64,000 nucleotides of DNA from positions 76,125,797-76,189,796 of the forward strand of contig NC_090751.1 in assembly GCF_036898095.1 (NCBI RefSeq). The letters run 5' to 3'. The stretch is from Palaemon carinicauda (taxonomy: Eukaryota > Arthropoda > Malacostraca > Decapoda > Palaemonidae). The notes under the pieces were generated by a model. The model searched no databases. It was given only the letters and a program-made list of their open reading frames with translations, and was not told the origin of the DNA. The first letter of the stretch is position 1; every line of letters begins with the position of its first letter. Shown piece by piece: positions 1 to 10,667 of this stretch. Both the position numbers and the translations under genes were made by a program.

Positions 1-577
1 ATGGCAGCTTGGCCACGTACTTTCCATGTCGATGCTGTGTCGTGTTATTCAAGGTGGCCAAGAATCTCTTATCCTCTAGGGAATCTTCCAATTTGGAGAG
101 GGATTCCTTTTCGAAGAAATCTCTATTAAAATGACTCTGCAGTACCTCTGTCAAGTCTTGAGGGTCAAATTTTCGATGAACATGATGCACGGGTGAGACC
201 TCCGATGCAGACCGGTCTCCAGTAGGACCGAAAGCCACCCAACCAAGCTTGGTTAGGTAGGCGGATGGCTCATTGGCAGTGCCGTGGCGTTGCTCCAGAA
301 TGACTCGATTCAGGGTCGTGTCTAACCCGATCACTAGCTCGATCTGTTCGTGGTCAGTTGGCAAGCTTTGCAGCTCTACGTCTGCCATGTGTGGCCATCT
401 CTTCAGCCAGTCCGAAGGCATTATGTAGTCCGTCGACACATTAATTTTGTCAGTAACAAAGACTTCTTTTACTCGTTCTTCCTCCTCACCTCCGTTGATG
501 TTACCAAGGGTGAGTTGGACCACTTCCTTGCAGTCGAACGTACCGGCCTCTGTCACCATGGTCTGGTTGCAAGGCCT
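1..577 (-). pseudogene. BEL/Pao pol segment downstream of an in-frame stop
   Basis: Reading on the minus strand past the TGA that ends the Gag frame, the same frame stays open to the window edge. It encodes the region between protease and reverse transcriptase of a BEL/Pao polyprotein. Visible landmarks are LVIGLDTTL and, further on, AYLTKLGWVAFGP, which match the conserved stretch ahead of the RT in the peptidase A17/BEL family. The RT itself must lie beyond the left edge. Because the frame is unchanged across the TGA, a single nonsense change (or programmed readthrough) is the simplest reading. Assignment to BEL/Pao is firm from the upstream Gag; expression of this part is doubtful. Confidence 0.7.
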
Positions 578-2398
578 TCACGTTACACCTAGCCGATCTA
601 TTAGGCTCCTTGCGGCTAGCGTGGGTGCGGCTCCTCCATCTATGAAGCCGACCGTAGTGCACGTTCCGTTCACCATGACTGGGATAAGCTTCAACATTGT
701 ACGACCATCAGGTCGTCGGTCAGTGGACATGGCGTGTACGTGCCCCGTCGTCGCAGGAGTCCCAGCCTCTAGAGCGGTTTCGGTGTTAGTTCTATCAGGT
801 GGTGCATTGCTAGTCGTCACGGCCTCCGCTTTAGGTTTGTCAGATGTCTTGTACACAGTTGCTCTCTTGGAGTTTGTACTGTCCCTTGAAGGGGTTTTCT
901 TCACATAGTGCAAGAGCGTGTGATGCGTCCCCAAGCCGCACTTACCACACGTAGATTCTTCTTCACAGGCTTCGTGATTGTGCGCGACATTTAAGCATCT
1001 GAAGCAGAGTTTGGCATCCACCACAGCATTCCAGCGGTCATCCAAATTGAGGCTTTGGAATCGGTGGCACGACTGAATTCCGTGCTTATTTTTCTTGCAG
1101 TATACGCAATATATCCCATTGTCGGAAGGAGAGCTGTGGTGAACAGGCAAGGCTTTAGCTTTAATCGGCTTGCTCGTGTCCTCAGGTTTGCCCTTGGATG
1201 GACGACGGTCGCACTCGTAGTACTTCAATTCTTTAGCGACCAGTGCCTGTCTCTCCACAAAGGTGATCAGGGCTGGAAGCTTGTGTTCGTGTTCCAGGTA
1301 CTTAGAGACCCATCTTACCCGAAGAGGGTGAGGGAGCTTTTCCACTATCTTTCTCATAGTTTCTTGCAGCTCAATTCTAGTGTAATTTGCACCCAGTGCT
1401 GCCTTCACCTTCTTTAGGTAAGAAGCGTAGTTCATTAAACCTTCGCTATCACCTGCTGGGATTTCCTTCCATTCGAGAAGCTGACGAATAAAAGCTTCGG
1501 TAGCATCGACTTCTCTGCCGTAGAATTCACTCAGCTGCTTCCAAGCTTCATCGTACCCAATTGTCGGTGACAGGTGCAAGCAGTGCTCAACCAGGTTTCT
1601 CGGAGGCCCATCTAGGATATGATACAAGTGGTTCAGCCTGCGCTCGGGGTCCGAGGTATTGTTCTCAATGTGCCATTTGAAGGACATCTTGAACCAATTA
1701 AATTTGGTGAAGTCGCCTCCAAAGCGCTCAAGTTTAGTAGGTGGTAACAGCGTTGTCCGTGCCAACTCATTGCCGCTAGCAAGAGTGCATTCGAGTGCCT
1801 TAAGCACTTGAGAGTTGTTGGACAAGGGGTTAGTAACAGAGGGTTCAAATGTGGCATGTCGTGGTGCGAAAGGAGTTGAGGTGGGATCCAATGGCCGTGA
1901 GTGGACTTCCATGGGTGTAGAATGGCATTCTGGTCCTCTTGTATGTTCTACAGGGTCCAATGTCCGCATAGCACTTGGGTCATTCTCGTGGTGGTGGGCG
2001 ACACTTAGCCTCCATTGATTGATCCTAGACTCATGTTCAGTCTCCATGACCTTTACACTGGGAACTCTCACGCTTCCGGCATGTGAAGACACTTCCGAAC
2101 CACATTGCGACTCTCCTGCCTCCGATCTAATTTCGTATTCAAGTTGCTGTCTCTGAACCTCGAGCTCGGCCTCCAGCAATGCAGCGTCCGCTAGCCCTCT
2201 AGCGGCCCGATCCTCGGCATCTCTCTGAGCAGCGAGTTCATCAGCTTCAGCTTTCTTCTTGGCTGCACGTTCTTCCGCTTCTAAGCGTGCCTTCAGTTGA
2301 ACCTTGGCTAAGTTAGCTTGCGCTTCTAACAGCTTTCGGCGGACCTCGCTTGTGTCGCTCTTGGATGACGTTCTTGATTTTAATGATCTCTCCGACAT
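578..2398 (-). CDS. gag: BEL/Pao retrotransposon Gag with start of aspartic protease
   Basis: An open frame of 606 residues. The first ~110 residues are a highly charged Ala/Glu/Lys/Arg helix (coiled coil likely). Residues ~215-390 form the DUF1759-type Gag core of BEL/Pao elements (LERFGGDFTKFNWF, YHILDGPPRNLVEHC, AWKQLSEFYGRE). Two CCHC zinc knuckles follow (CVYCKKNKHGIQSC and CFRCLNVAHNHEAC), then a third Cys/His cluster (CGKCGLGTHH). These would bind the packaged RNA. The last ~35 residues begin the retropepsin, but the active site reads FIDGGA where D-S/T-G is usual, so the protease is probably weakened. The start at 2398 is the first Met before the helical region. The frame ends at a TGA after RLGVT, with pol continuing in the same frame. 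Confidence 0.85.
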   Translation of the reverse strand: MSERSLKSRTSSKSDTSEVRRKLLEAQANLAKVQLKARLEAEERAAKKKAEADELAAQRDAEDRAARGLADAALLEAELEVQRQQLEYEIRSEAGESQCGSEVSSHAGSVRVPSVKVMETEHESRINQWRLSVAHHHENDPSAMRTLDPVEHTRGPECHSTPMEVHSRPLDPTSTPFAPRHATFEPSVTNPLSNNSQVLKALECTLASGNELARTTLLPPTKLERFGGDFTKFNWFKMSFKWHIENNTSDPERRLNHLYHILDGPPRNLVEHCLHLSPTIGYDEAWKQLSEFYGREVDATEAFIRQLLEWKEIPAGDSEGLMNYASYLKKVKAALGANYTRIELQETMRKIVEKLPHPLRVRWVSKYLEHEHKLPALITFVERQALVAKELKYYECDRRPSKGKPEDTSKPIKAKALPVHHSSPSDNGIYCVYCKKNKHGIQSCHRFQSLNLDDRWNAVVDAKLCFRCLNVAHNHEACEEESTCGKCGLGTHHTLLHYVKKTPSRDSTNSKRATVYKTSDKPKAEAVTTSNAPPDRTNTETALEAGTPATTGHVHAMSTDRRPDGRTMLKLIPVMVNGTCTTVGFIDGGAAPTLAARSLIDRLGVT

Positions 2399-2582
2399 GA
2401 TGACGATGTTCCCAGCTCGGCGTCAACGTCTGAGAAAGATTCACTTCTTGATAGTCAGGTTACAATCAGTCATCTGAGACCCACTTTGTGTAAAGATCTA
2501 AAACTGTAGAACACCGGAGAGGGGTTCACTCTCTCGGCTAAAGTTCTAAGTTATTGGCGTGTAGGTCTTGAAAACTCACGTC

Positions 2583-2589
2583 TTTTATA
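2583..2589 (-). promoter_or_regulatory. TATA box of the putative BEL/Pao LTR
   Basis: TATAAAA on the minus strand, oriented toward gag and about 190 bp upstream of its ATG. A transcript start near 2555 would fit an LTR R boundary. The match is good but short; function is inferred from position. Confidence 0.4.
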
Positions 2590-2659
2590 ATTAGATATAT
2601 TGAAGAGTACAACTTGTATATCGGACGAGGTTTTAGCTGCAAACAAAAAAAAACAGCTC

Positions 2660-2797
2660 GTCAATAAGAAAATACAGCAATGGTACAGGATTATATTAAT
2701 TGCAATAGGGTTCATTATAATACATAAATACAAGTCAATAAAGAAAATACAGCAATGGTACAGGATTACATGAATTGCAATAGGGTTCATTACAATA
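2660..2797. repeat. Two-copy tandem repeat, ~63 bp, period 74
   Basis: The block at 2660-2722 (starting GTCAATAAGAAAATACAGC) recurs at 2734-2797 with only a few substitutions and one added A. It lies within the putative U3 of the BEL/Pao LTR. Both copies contain the same AATTGCAATAGGGTTCATTA core. Duplicated U3 blocks often act as enhancer repeats in LTR elements, but here that is only inferred. Confidence 0.85.
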
Positions 2798-3300
2798 AAT
2801 AATAGACTTACATCTTTTCCCAACGCCAATTCTGTTTCAAGTTCAGTTCAAAGAACATTCACAGGTGGTACCGTTAATCTCCTGCGAGTGATTAGTTATC
2901 AAGCCAAATGTGTGATTGGTCCTTCACACACGGAGAGACACTCCTAAATCACCGCATCAGTCAACACAGCAAGCTGAGCACAGAGATGCTCACACCACAG
3001 CGGACAGCCATGCACTGCCAAGGTCCGGGGCCGTGACGTCACTCTGTCTAGCGCGAGATGCCCCTCTGAGCCGACCAATCATGGAGCTAGACCATCGCTA
3101 TGCCCATATAAGGTTATGTTTTCAGCGCTTAGAGTTGGTCCTGGAGAACGTAAAGGCAAACTAAATTAATCCTCATGGTTAACAAAGAACACAAAAAAGA
3201 AATTCTTGGAAATACGTTATGGCGTAACTTACACCTAGGTTACATTGCCCTGTAATACACTACAATAATACCAAAAAGGGTACAGTATTGTAATGTATTA

Positions 3301-3465
3301 CAGGCAAGGCTGGTAGTACGGTACGGAATGTTTTTCCGTACTCCGTACCTGGCTAAAATACCGTACCGTAATTTCGTACCGTAGTATCAATAATTTTTCC
3401 GTACTGTACAGTACGGAAAAAATACCGTACCGTAATTCCGTACCTTTACCGTACTGATATGGCTG
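3301..3465. repeat. Cluster of GTACGG / CCGTAC motifs
   Basis: About a dozen copies of GTACGG or its complement CCGTAC occur within 165 bp, in both orientations, spaced by A/T-rich linkers. The arrangement makes local hairpins likely, for example CCGTACTGTACAGTACGG. Such clusters resemble transposase-binding subterminal repeats of DNA transposons. No TIR or coding remnant could be tied to it here. The following bases up to 3622 are AT-rich and show nothing recognisable. Confidence 0.6.
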
Positions 3466-3622
3466 CTGCTGCTAAGGATATTTGTTGTAATATTTAATAC
3501 TGTTCCTTTGTTTTAATACAAGACCAAGAGTGTTCACTTTTGGATTCATAAAACATGTTTTGCCATGAAACTATACCCTATATTTAGTACATGAAATATA
3601 GTGTATGAAATATTATTCAAAA

Positions 3623-3880
3623 TTTTTAAATATTAAACTTAGTCGGTGAATATATTTATAGCTTACGTCTCCGATGGTCGACAGATTCCAAAAACTCGCA
3701 AGCGATCGCCATGATGGTTGCTGGGTGTGACCACCAGCGCCGACTATCGTCCAGATACCGCATATATTTCTCCAGGAATTCAGTTCTTCTCTGTCGAGTG
3801 AAACGACAACATTGATTCCGCTCGCGCTTAACCTCAAAGTTTTCAACTAATTGGTGAAGTACTTTTTTCATGGTTTTATG
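3623..3880 (+). repeat. Left inverted terminal repeat of DIRS copy B
   Basis: This stretch is the inverse complement of the right end of family-1 elements: compare 22540-22761 of copy C and 58063-58284 of copy D. Shared landmarks include ACGTCTCCG, the AGATTCCAAAAACTCGC stretch and ACCGCATATA. The outermost ~30 bases are less alike than the inner part, as is usual for DIRS ends. Confidence 0.8.
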
Positions 3881-4621
3881 GCTTTCGCCGTGTTGGATTA
3901 TTCAATGCGATCTTCAAAAGAAATTCTTTTGAAAGGAGAGAAAAATTTTTTACCCTTGCTTTTTTAATCTCTCTGGATTTTCCATAGAGAGAAGATGGCC
4001 GACCCTTCCCTCAGTGTACGGAAGTGTGTTAAAGGCTTTTAGTTTTTAGTAATTTTATCACTTTATAAATTATTGTTGATATTTATAGATTTACCTCTAT
4101 ATTTTTTATATCTCACCCGCCTTTATTAGGCCTCTTCGATTCTCTCCATTTATACTAAACACTGTGATAAATTTTATATTTTTTTTTTATAAGCGACCTA
4201 TGCCTATTCTTTGTAGGCGGTACTGACTTGGAAAACGAAGTTAAACAACGTTGAGCCCATTCAACTTTTATATTTTATATTTGTTTAGATTGATGAGATG
4301 AATATTTTTAGAAAATATTTTAAGAAATTTATTCTTTGAATAGTCTTCGTGCTGTTTTCAAAGATGAACTAACGTTTAGTTTATTTATGCTACGCAGTTT
4401 GCACTCTATCGTTACAATAGAGAAAGAGAGAATCACGGTTTCACTTTGCAGAAAGAGTTAATCGATTTTGACGTTTTGTTCATTCTTCTTACAAACTGAA
4501 GTTTTTAAATACTAATTTAAAGGAACATGTTAATTTTCAATTTCTTAGTCCTTTTAGTATTTTCCTTTAGTCAAATAACCTTTTATTGACGAAGAGTGAG
4601 TGAGCCATTCTCTTGTGAGTG

Positions 4622-4627
<6 letters not shown>

Positions 4628-4694
<67 letters not shown>
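4628..4694. repeat. (GA)n microsatellite in DIRS leader
   Basis: A near-perfect GA dinucleotide run of about 66 bases. It sits in the non-coding leader of copy B, and shorter GA runs lie at matching places in copies A (~5900-5940) and D (~52667-52694). The tract is therefore part of the element and has varied in length since the copies separated. Confidence 0.95.
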
Positions 4695-4696
<2 letters not shown>

Positions 4697-4956
4697 ACGA
4701 TCCAGATCTTTATTCTCGTCCCAAGTCTCTAAACAGGGAGTTTGGGAGTGAGTAACGTTGTTCTTCTCGATTCAGATATTTACTCTCGTCCCAAGTCTCT
4801 GTACAGGGAGAGAGAGAGAGAGGATATAACGTAGTCCTTCACGTTCTAGTTTTTGTTCTCATCCCAAGGCACTGTACAGTGGGAGATTGAAAACGTAGTC
4901 CTTAGCGATCTAGTTTTTTAGTCTCCTCCCAAGTCACTGATCTTTATAACTTTATA

Positions 4957-5136
4957 TTTTTAAATATTTAACTTAGCCGGTGAATATATAGCTGCAACTC
5001 TGTTGCTCGACAGACAAAAAACTGTACAAAAAAACTCGCTAGCGAACGCCATACAGGTTGCGGGTGTGCTCACCAGCGCCAACTGTCGGCCAGATACCAA
5101 ACTCTATGTAAACAAAGACTCAATTTTCTCTCTGTC
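4957..5136 (+). repeat. Left inverted terminal repeat of DIRS copy A
   Basis: It matches the inverse complement of 11195-11391 nearly base for base in its inner part (for example GCTAGCGAACGCCATACAGG and the AAACAAAGACTCAATTTTCTC stretch). The terminal 35 bases are similar but not identical, and the right end carries about 24 extra bases. That is the asymmetric end design of DIRS1. Confidence 0.9.
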
Positions 5137-6249
5137 GACGTGTCGACAAGACGTACTTTACTCGCTGTTGAAATCTGGAGTTTTTCCCATCATCTTTGGT
5201 GAAGTACTATATTCTGGTTTGAGCTTTCGCAGTGCAGGTGTTTTATCTTCATCTTAAATCTTGAACTCGTTTTGGATAGATTTAATTTTTGGTGACAAAG
5301 AGAGTATGGACTTTCTTTTGACTTTTAAATGGCCGACCCTTCCCTTAGACGGAAGTGTGTTTAGGCTTTTAGTAATTATCTTATCACGTTATAAATTAAT
5401 TATAGATTTTCCTCTTCGATTAACTTTCCATTTATAATAAACATAAAGAATAAATTTTAATGTTTTGTTTATATGCAACCTTTCCTGAGAGTAGGCGGTC
5501 CTAACTTGGAAACCGAAGTTAATCAACGTTGAGCCCTTTAAATCGTAAATAGCTTTTAAAGAGCTAAGGATTTAAAACTTTTTAAATGAAATATTTTATG
5601 AAAGAATTTCTTTGAATAGTCTTCGTACTGTTTTCAAAGATGAACTAACGTTTAGTTTATTTATGCTACGCAGTTTGCGCTCTATCGTTACGATAGAGAG
5701 AGAGTGTATCACGGTTTCACTTTGCAGAAAGAGTAAATCGATTCTGACGTTTTGTTCATTCTTTCAAAGCTTAAATGTTTTAAATTCTATTTTAAAGGAA
5801 CTTTTTAATTGAAAAACCTTTCAGTTTTTTCCTTTGGTCAAATAACATGTTTTTTTGACGAAACGTAATTGGGCTCTTCTCTTAGGTGCGAAATCAAGAG
5901 AGAAAGAGAGAGAGATATAGAGACGGAGGGAGAGAGAGGAGAGAAAACGTTCCGTTCAAGCGGGTAACGTTGTTCTCGAGTTACTCTCGTCCCTAGTCTC
6001 TGTACGGGGAGAAAGGATAAAACGTTTTTAGTTTTATTCTCGTCCCCAGGCAATGTACGGTGAGAGATTGAAAACATAGTTTTGAATGAACTAGTGTTTA
6101 TTCTCTTCCCCAACCACTGAATTTTTTTATCTTAAAAGATGTTTACTGTTTTTTTTGCTGGTATTAATATGCTTGCATTATACGCCTGATTTCGCATTTA
6201 CTACCTTTTGATGAGGGTAGAATTGCGTGCTTCAGGTAGAAATCAGTAA

Positions 6250-8534
6250 AAGGTTCGATTTCAGTGTAATAAGTGCAAAACAAGTGATAAAGTGATATTG
6301 CGCAAAGTGTTACAGTGTTGCGTCCGAGGGTTCGTCTGTTCGTGCCTGTCGTTCACCTAGTCCGGGACCTCTTGCAAGCTCCCAAGCCCAGGGGAGAAGT
6401 AATGTCATACGACTTATGGGTTCGAGAGGCCTTGATCAACGAACAGACGTTTCCCTCTATGGTATCGGGTGTATCTTACCAAGATCTTCCCTACCATAAG
6501 GCGAGAGAGACGTTTTTTCTCCTCGTCATCCGAAGGCTTTTCGCATAAGAAACCTGTAACAAGGTTTCGAGACCCTTAAGCGAAAGTCAGTCCTTTCAGG
6601 ACAGGTCCAGCGTCCTGGTTGCAACCATTAGGACAGCTCTGACCCTATGCAGTCATCGGAAAACTGCTCGCCGCCTAACCAAAGCGTAACACAGACTCCG
6701 AGAGTCTTTTTTGTTGGCAAAGTGTTGCGGTCACAGACGTTACCCGCGTCTCTTACCGCAACCATTTCCGTGGATCCTTATGGGTTGTACGGCAAGACAT
6801 GCAGAATACAGTATGCTTGCCTCCCTTATGGAAGTCTATTCTGCCGATTAGTCCGTTGAGTCTAGCCGTTTATCTCATCGATATCCTGGCTTTCAGCCAA
6901 CCTAACGTTCCTTTGTGCATCCTGTTGACGTTGGCGTAGCTAAGTCACGTCAGTCAGGTTGTTTAGAACCACACTCGATGCGGTCTCGTGTGGATTTTCA
7001 GCCACATTTGGACGTTAGGCCACTTGCTGATGCTCCTGTTGACGTTCAGGACGTTCGCTAACAATCGGAGTTGACTTGTTTTGACGCTGTGCGTCAACCT
7101 CCGCATTCTAGAGTTGTTTTGACTGCTCAGTCTAGACAGTCAAAGCAGTCTCGAGTGGACGCTGTGCGTCCTCACGCACCTGTTGTTGTTGACAGTTCAG
7201 TTGTTGACAGTTCACAGACTGTCAAGCAGTTACATGACGTTGCGTCCTGGTCCGCTACTAATGCACCAGTGTGTGTGGACTCTGCTTGTAAAGCATTGCC
7301 ACCACGGTAGGTCTCTCCCTTGCTTGAGACTCAGCTTTTATCGGACAAGGTTCCTTTAGATGAGGAAGTTGCTGTTCCCCCTCCTACTGATATTCCCTTG
7401 AGGACTCTGTCAGACGGAGAGGAGTCTAAAGCTGCTTAGCCCTCTATGGACTTTAATTAAATCATGCTGATTTTTAAGGATCTTTGTCCGGATCTTTTTG
7501 TAACTGCTGCTCCTCGTTCGCCTAAACGTCAGAGCTTACACTAGGCCTAGCTACTTCGAAGCCGTTGTTTATAAGCTAGTGCTCTCTCGCTCTCCTAGAG
7601 AGCTTTACGTCTGCTAGGCGACTGGTTTATCACCAGGAGGAGTTTGGGGGATACAGCCTTTGCTTTCCCTTCTTTTAAACTGGTTTATAGAGCGAGAGTC
7701 TGATATGACACGAGAGAAGTTCTCGGCTTGGGAGTTCCTGCCTCTGCCCAGATAGACTTCTCAAATCTCGTAGACTCTCCCTGGTGCCTGGCCAGGAGAC
7801 GCTCCAAGTTTTTTACAGGTCAACTTCACAGCTGTTTTCGAGCCTTTGAAGTTTTGCTGTACAATTATGTCATGCATAAACAAGGCTTTCAGGGATGGAA
7901 AGCGGTACCGCCTCAGTCGCTAACCCCGTCTGTTGCCGCACCTGCTCCCGTAGACCCTAAATGGGCTTTGCTGCAAGACATGCAGTCCAAGCTTGCGTCC
8001 TTGATAGAGGACTTTAATGCGGAGAAGGTTGCTGCTGAACCTTCTGGCCAACAACCTTCCAACAGGTCGGTTGTGCGTCCTGTTGACGCTGAGGTAACCT
8101 TCTCGCGTCTACCAGTTGAGGTGGTTCCTCCACCGATGCGACCCAGTGTGGGTTGCCAGCCGCACGTTGACGTTAAGCGACGCTCGGAGGTGGTTGTTGA
8201 CGTTCAAGACGTTCAACAACCATCAGAGGTGACTTGTTTTGACGCGGTGCGTCAACCTCAGCAACCCGGTATGGTGTTGACTGCACAACCCAGACGGTCT
8301 AGACAGTCTCGGGTGGACGCTGTGCTTCCTCGCGCACCCATGGTTGTTGACAGTTCACAGACTGTGCAGCAATTCCATGACGTTGCGTCCGGCTCCGTCA
8401 CGCATGCACCAGTGCGACCGGACTCAGCGAGCCAGACGTTACCCACTCCGTTGCCGTTTCCTCATCAGTTTTCGGATGAGGAACTATCTGATGAGGACGT
8501 TGCTGAACAACAAGACGATCAGCCCCCAGAATAG
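6250..8534 (+). pseudogene. DIRS gag-like region, copy A, broken and chimeric
   Basis: Pieces of the family-1 ORF1/Gag are recognisable in shifting frames. The order is abnormal. A first Ser/Asp/Val-rich variable region (TCFDAVRQPP near 7077, KALPPR near 7310) is followed by the conserved core (LGDW, GLGVPASAQIDFSNLVDSP, 7600-7860). Then comes a second copy of the variable region (ALLQDMQSKL near 7970, TCFDAVRQPQ at 8232), ending at a stop at 8534. In copies C and D the LQDMQ region comes before the core and only once. The end of gag and all of the RT are missing. Stops and frameshifts are frequent before 7728; 7728-8534 is open. Confidence 0.75.
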
Positions 8535-8560
8535 ATCAAGCCCTGCTATCCATCCAGAAG

Positions 8561-9769
8561 ATGCTGAAGAAGGAACGCTGCTCAGTCAGGCTGTGGATGA
8601 GTCTGGTGGGGACGCTGTCATCCCTGGAACAGTTTGTATCACTAGGAAGACTACACCTCCGTCCTCTTCAATACCATCTGGCTTTTCACTGGAAAAAGGA
8701 CAAGACGCTAGAAGCGGTCTCGATCCCGATTTCCGGAAAGATAAAGTCTTGTCTGACTTGGTGGAAGGATAATATCAACCTAAGAGAGGGTCTTCCCCTG
8801 GCTGTTCAGACTCCCCACCACGTTCTCTTCTCGGACGCATCGGACTTGGGCTGGGGCGCGTCACTGGACGGTCGGGAATGCTCAGGTCTGTGGAACTCGA
8901 GTCAGAGGAGCATGCATATCAACTGCAAGGAGCTGTTGGCAGTTCATCTGGCCTTGAAAAGCTTCGAGTATCTCCTTCGAGGCAAAGTGGTGGAAGTAAA
9001 CTCGGACAACACCACGGCCTTGGCGTACATCTCCAAACAAGGAGGTACCCACTCACTGACGTTGTACGAGATCGCAAGGGACCTGCTCATCTGGTCAAAA
9101 GGTCAAGACATCTCCCTAGTAATGAGGTTCATCCAAGGCGACTTGAACGTCATAGCAGATTGTCTCAGTCGGAAAGGGCAAGTAATTCCAACCGAATGGA
9201 CCCTCCATAAGGATGTGTGCAAGAGACTTTGGGCCTCTTGGGGTAAACCATCCATAGATCTCTTTGCAACCTCGCTGACCAAGAGGCTTCCAATCTATTG
9301 CTCTCCAGTCCCGGACCCAGCAGCAATACATATAGATGCTTTCCTCCTAGATTGGTCACATCTGGATCTCTACGCATTCCCACCGTTCAAGATTGTCAAC
9401 AAGGTACTGCAGAAGTTCGCCTCTCACGAAGGGACAAGGTTGACGTTAGTTGCTTCCCTCTGGCCCGCGAGAGAATGGTTCACCGAGATACTTCGATGGT
9501 TAGTAGACGTTCCCAGAAGTCTTCCTCTAAGGGTAGACCTTCTACGTCAGCCACACGTAAAGAAGGTACTCCAAAGCCTCCACGCTCTTCGTCTGACTGC
9601 CTTCAGACTATCGAAAGACTCTCGAGAGCTAGAGGCTTTTCGAAGGAGGCAGCCAGTGCGATTGCTAGAGCAAGGAGAGCGTCTTCCATTAGAGTCTACC
9701 AATCGAAGTGGGAAGTCTTCCGAGACTGGTGCAAGTCAGTTTCTGTATCCTCGACCAGTACCTCTGTAG
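8561..9769 (+). CDS. DIRS RNase H / Dam-like frame, copy A (RT deleted)
   Basis: An open frame of 402 residues that starts inside the former RT-RNase H polyprotein; Met at 8561 is only the first available codon. The RNase H catalytic acidic residues are visible: SDASDLGWGA (~115), NCKELLAVHLA (~142) and NSDNTTALAYISKQGGT (~168), then NVIADCLSRKGQV. Next comes a block with DLFATSLTKRLP, DAFLLDWSHLDLYAFPPF and LVASLWPAREWF. It resembles the Dam-like adenine methyltransferase region known downstream of RNase H in DIRS1 elements. The frame overlaps the start of the recombinase frame by about 470 bases. This is the least damaged RNase H in the window, but it has no RT attached. Confidence 0.85.
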   Translation: MLKKERCSVRLWMSLVGTLSSLEQFVSLGRLHLRPLQYHLAFHWKKDKTLEAVSIPISGKIKSCLTWWKDNINLREGLPLAVQTPHHVLFSDASDLGWGASLDGRECSGLWNSSQRSMHINCKELLAVHLALKSFEYLLRGKVVEVNSDNTTALAYISKQGGTHSLTLYEIARDLLIWSKGQDISLVMRFIQGDLNVIADCLSRKGQVIPTEWTLHKDVCKRLWASWGKPSIDLFATSLTKRLPIYCSPVPDPAAIHIDAFLLDWSHLDLYAFPPFKIVNKVLQKFASHEGTRLTLVASLWPAREWFTEILRWLVDVPRSLPLRVDLLRQPHVKKVLQSLHALRLTAFRLSKDSRELEAFRRRQPVRLLEQGERLPLESTNRSGKSSETGASQFLYPRPVPL

Positions 9770-10667
9770 CTCAAATAGCTGATTTTCTCTTATACCTGAG
9801 AAAAGGACGATGCCTTTCAGCTCCCACTATCAAGGGCTACAGAAGCATGTTGGCATCGGTCTTCCGGCATAGAGGCTTAGATCTTTCCAACATAAAGATC
9901 TGCAAGACCTCCTTAAGTCTTTTGAGACCACCAAGGAGCGTCGTTTGGCTACCCCTGGATGGAATTTAGACGTGGTACTAAGATTCCTCATGTCAGACAG
10001 GTTGGAGCCGTTACAATCAGCCTCCCTGAAAGATCTCACTCTTAAGACTCTTTTCCTGGTATGCTTAGCCTCGGCTAAAAGAGTCAGTGAGATTCATGCC
10101 TTCAGCAAGAACATCGGATTTTCGTCGGAAAAAGCCACTTGTTCGCTGCAACTTGGTTTTCTAGCCAAAAATGAGCTGCCTTCTCGGCCTTGGCCTAAAT
10201 CTTTCGATATTCCCAGCTTATCGGAGATCGTAGGCAATGAACTAGAAAGAGTCTTATGCCCTGTTAGAGCTCTTAAGTTCTATTTTAAGCGTACTAAACC
10301 TTTACGAGGCCAATCTGAAGCTTTATGGTGTTCAGTTAAGAAACCATCCTTGCCTATGTCAAAGAATGCTTGGTCAGACTTTATCAGATTGTTAATACGA
10401 GAAGCTCATTCACATCTGTGTGAGGAAGACCGAACTTTGCTTAAGGTGAAGACGCACGAAGTTAGAGCTGTAACAACTTCCGTGGCCTTTAAGCAAAATA
10501 GATCTCTGCAAAGTATAATGGACGCAACCTATTGGAGAAGCAAGTCAGTGTTCGCGTCATTTTACTTGAAAGATGTACAGTCTCTTTACGAGAACTGCTA
10601 CACACTGGGACCATTCGTAGCAGCGAGTGCAGTAGTGGGTGAGGGCTCAACCACTACAATTCCCTAA
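9298..10667 (+). pseudogene. DIRS tyrosine recombinase, copy A, one frameshift
   Basis: The first part (9298-9969) holds the N-terminal SAM-like domain (ARGFSKEAA, YQSKWEVFRDWCKS, FLLYLRKGRCLSAPTIKGY). A one-base loss near 9890 moves the reading to a second frame (to 10667). There the catalytic domain shows the first Arg in SAKRVSEIHAFSKN, HEVRAVTTSVAF (the HxxR box), and the Trp and nucleophile Tyr in ATYWRSKSVFASFYLKD. The C-terminal tail GPFVAASAVVGEG is shared by all copies. In DIRS this enzyme is thought to insert a circular DNA intermediate without cutting out a target duplication. The frame overlaps the RNase H/Dam-like frame. Confidence 0.85.

Larger units (their letters stand above)
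2399..3190 (-). mobile_element. Putative BEL/Pao leader and 5' LTR
   Basis: This non-coding stretch lies directly upstream of the Gag start. It holds promoter-like elements expected of an LTR: a TATAAAA box about 190 bp before the ATG, and further upstream a CRE palindrome (GTGACGTCAC, ~3031-3040) and a CCAAT motif (~3073). The LTR borders and primer binding site could not be fixed, because the partner LTR is outside the window. The right limit of about 3190 is an estimate. Confidence 0.4.

Noticed and set aside
5838..6113. Minus-strand frame in the DIRS copy A leader
   Set aside because: It covers a GA-rich tract that gives Ser/Leu repeats. No similarity to any element protein, and the matching region in B and D is not open.
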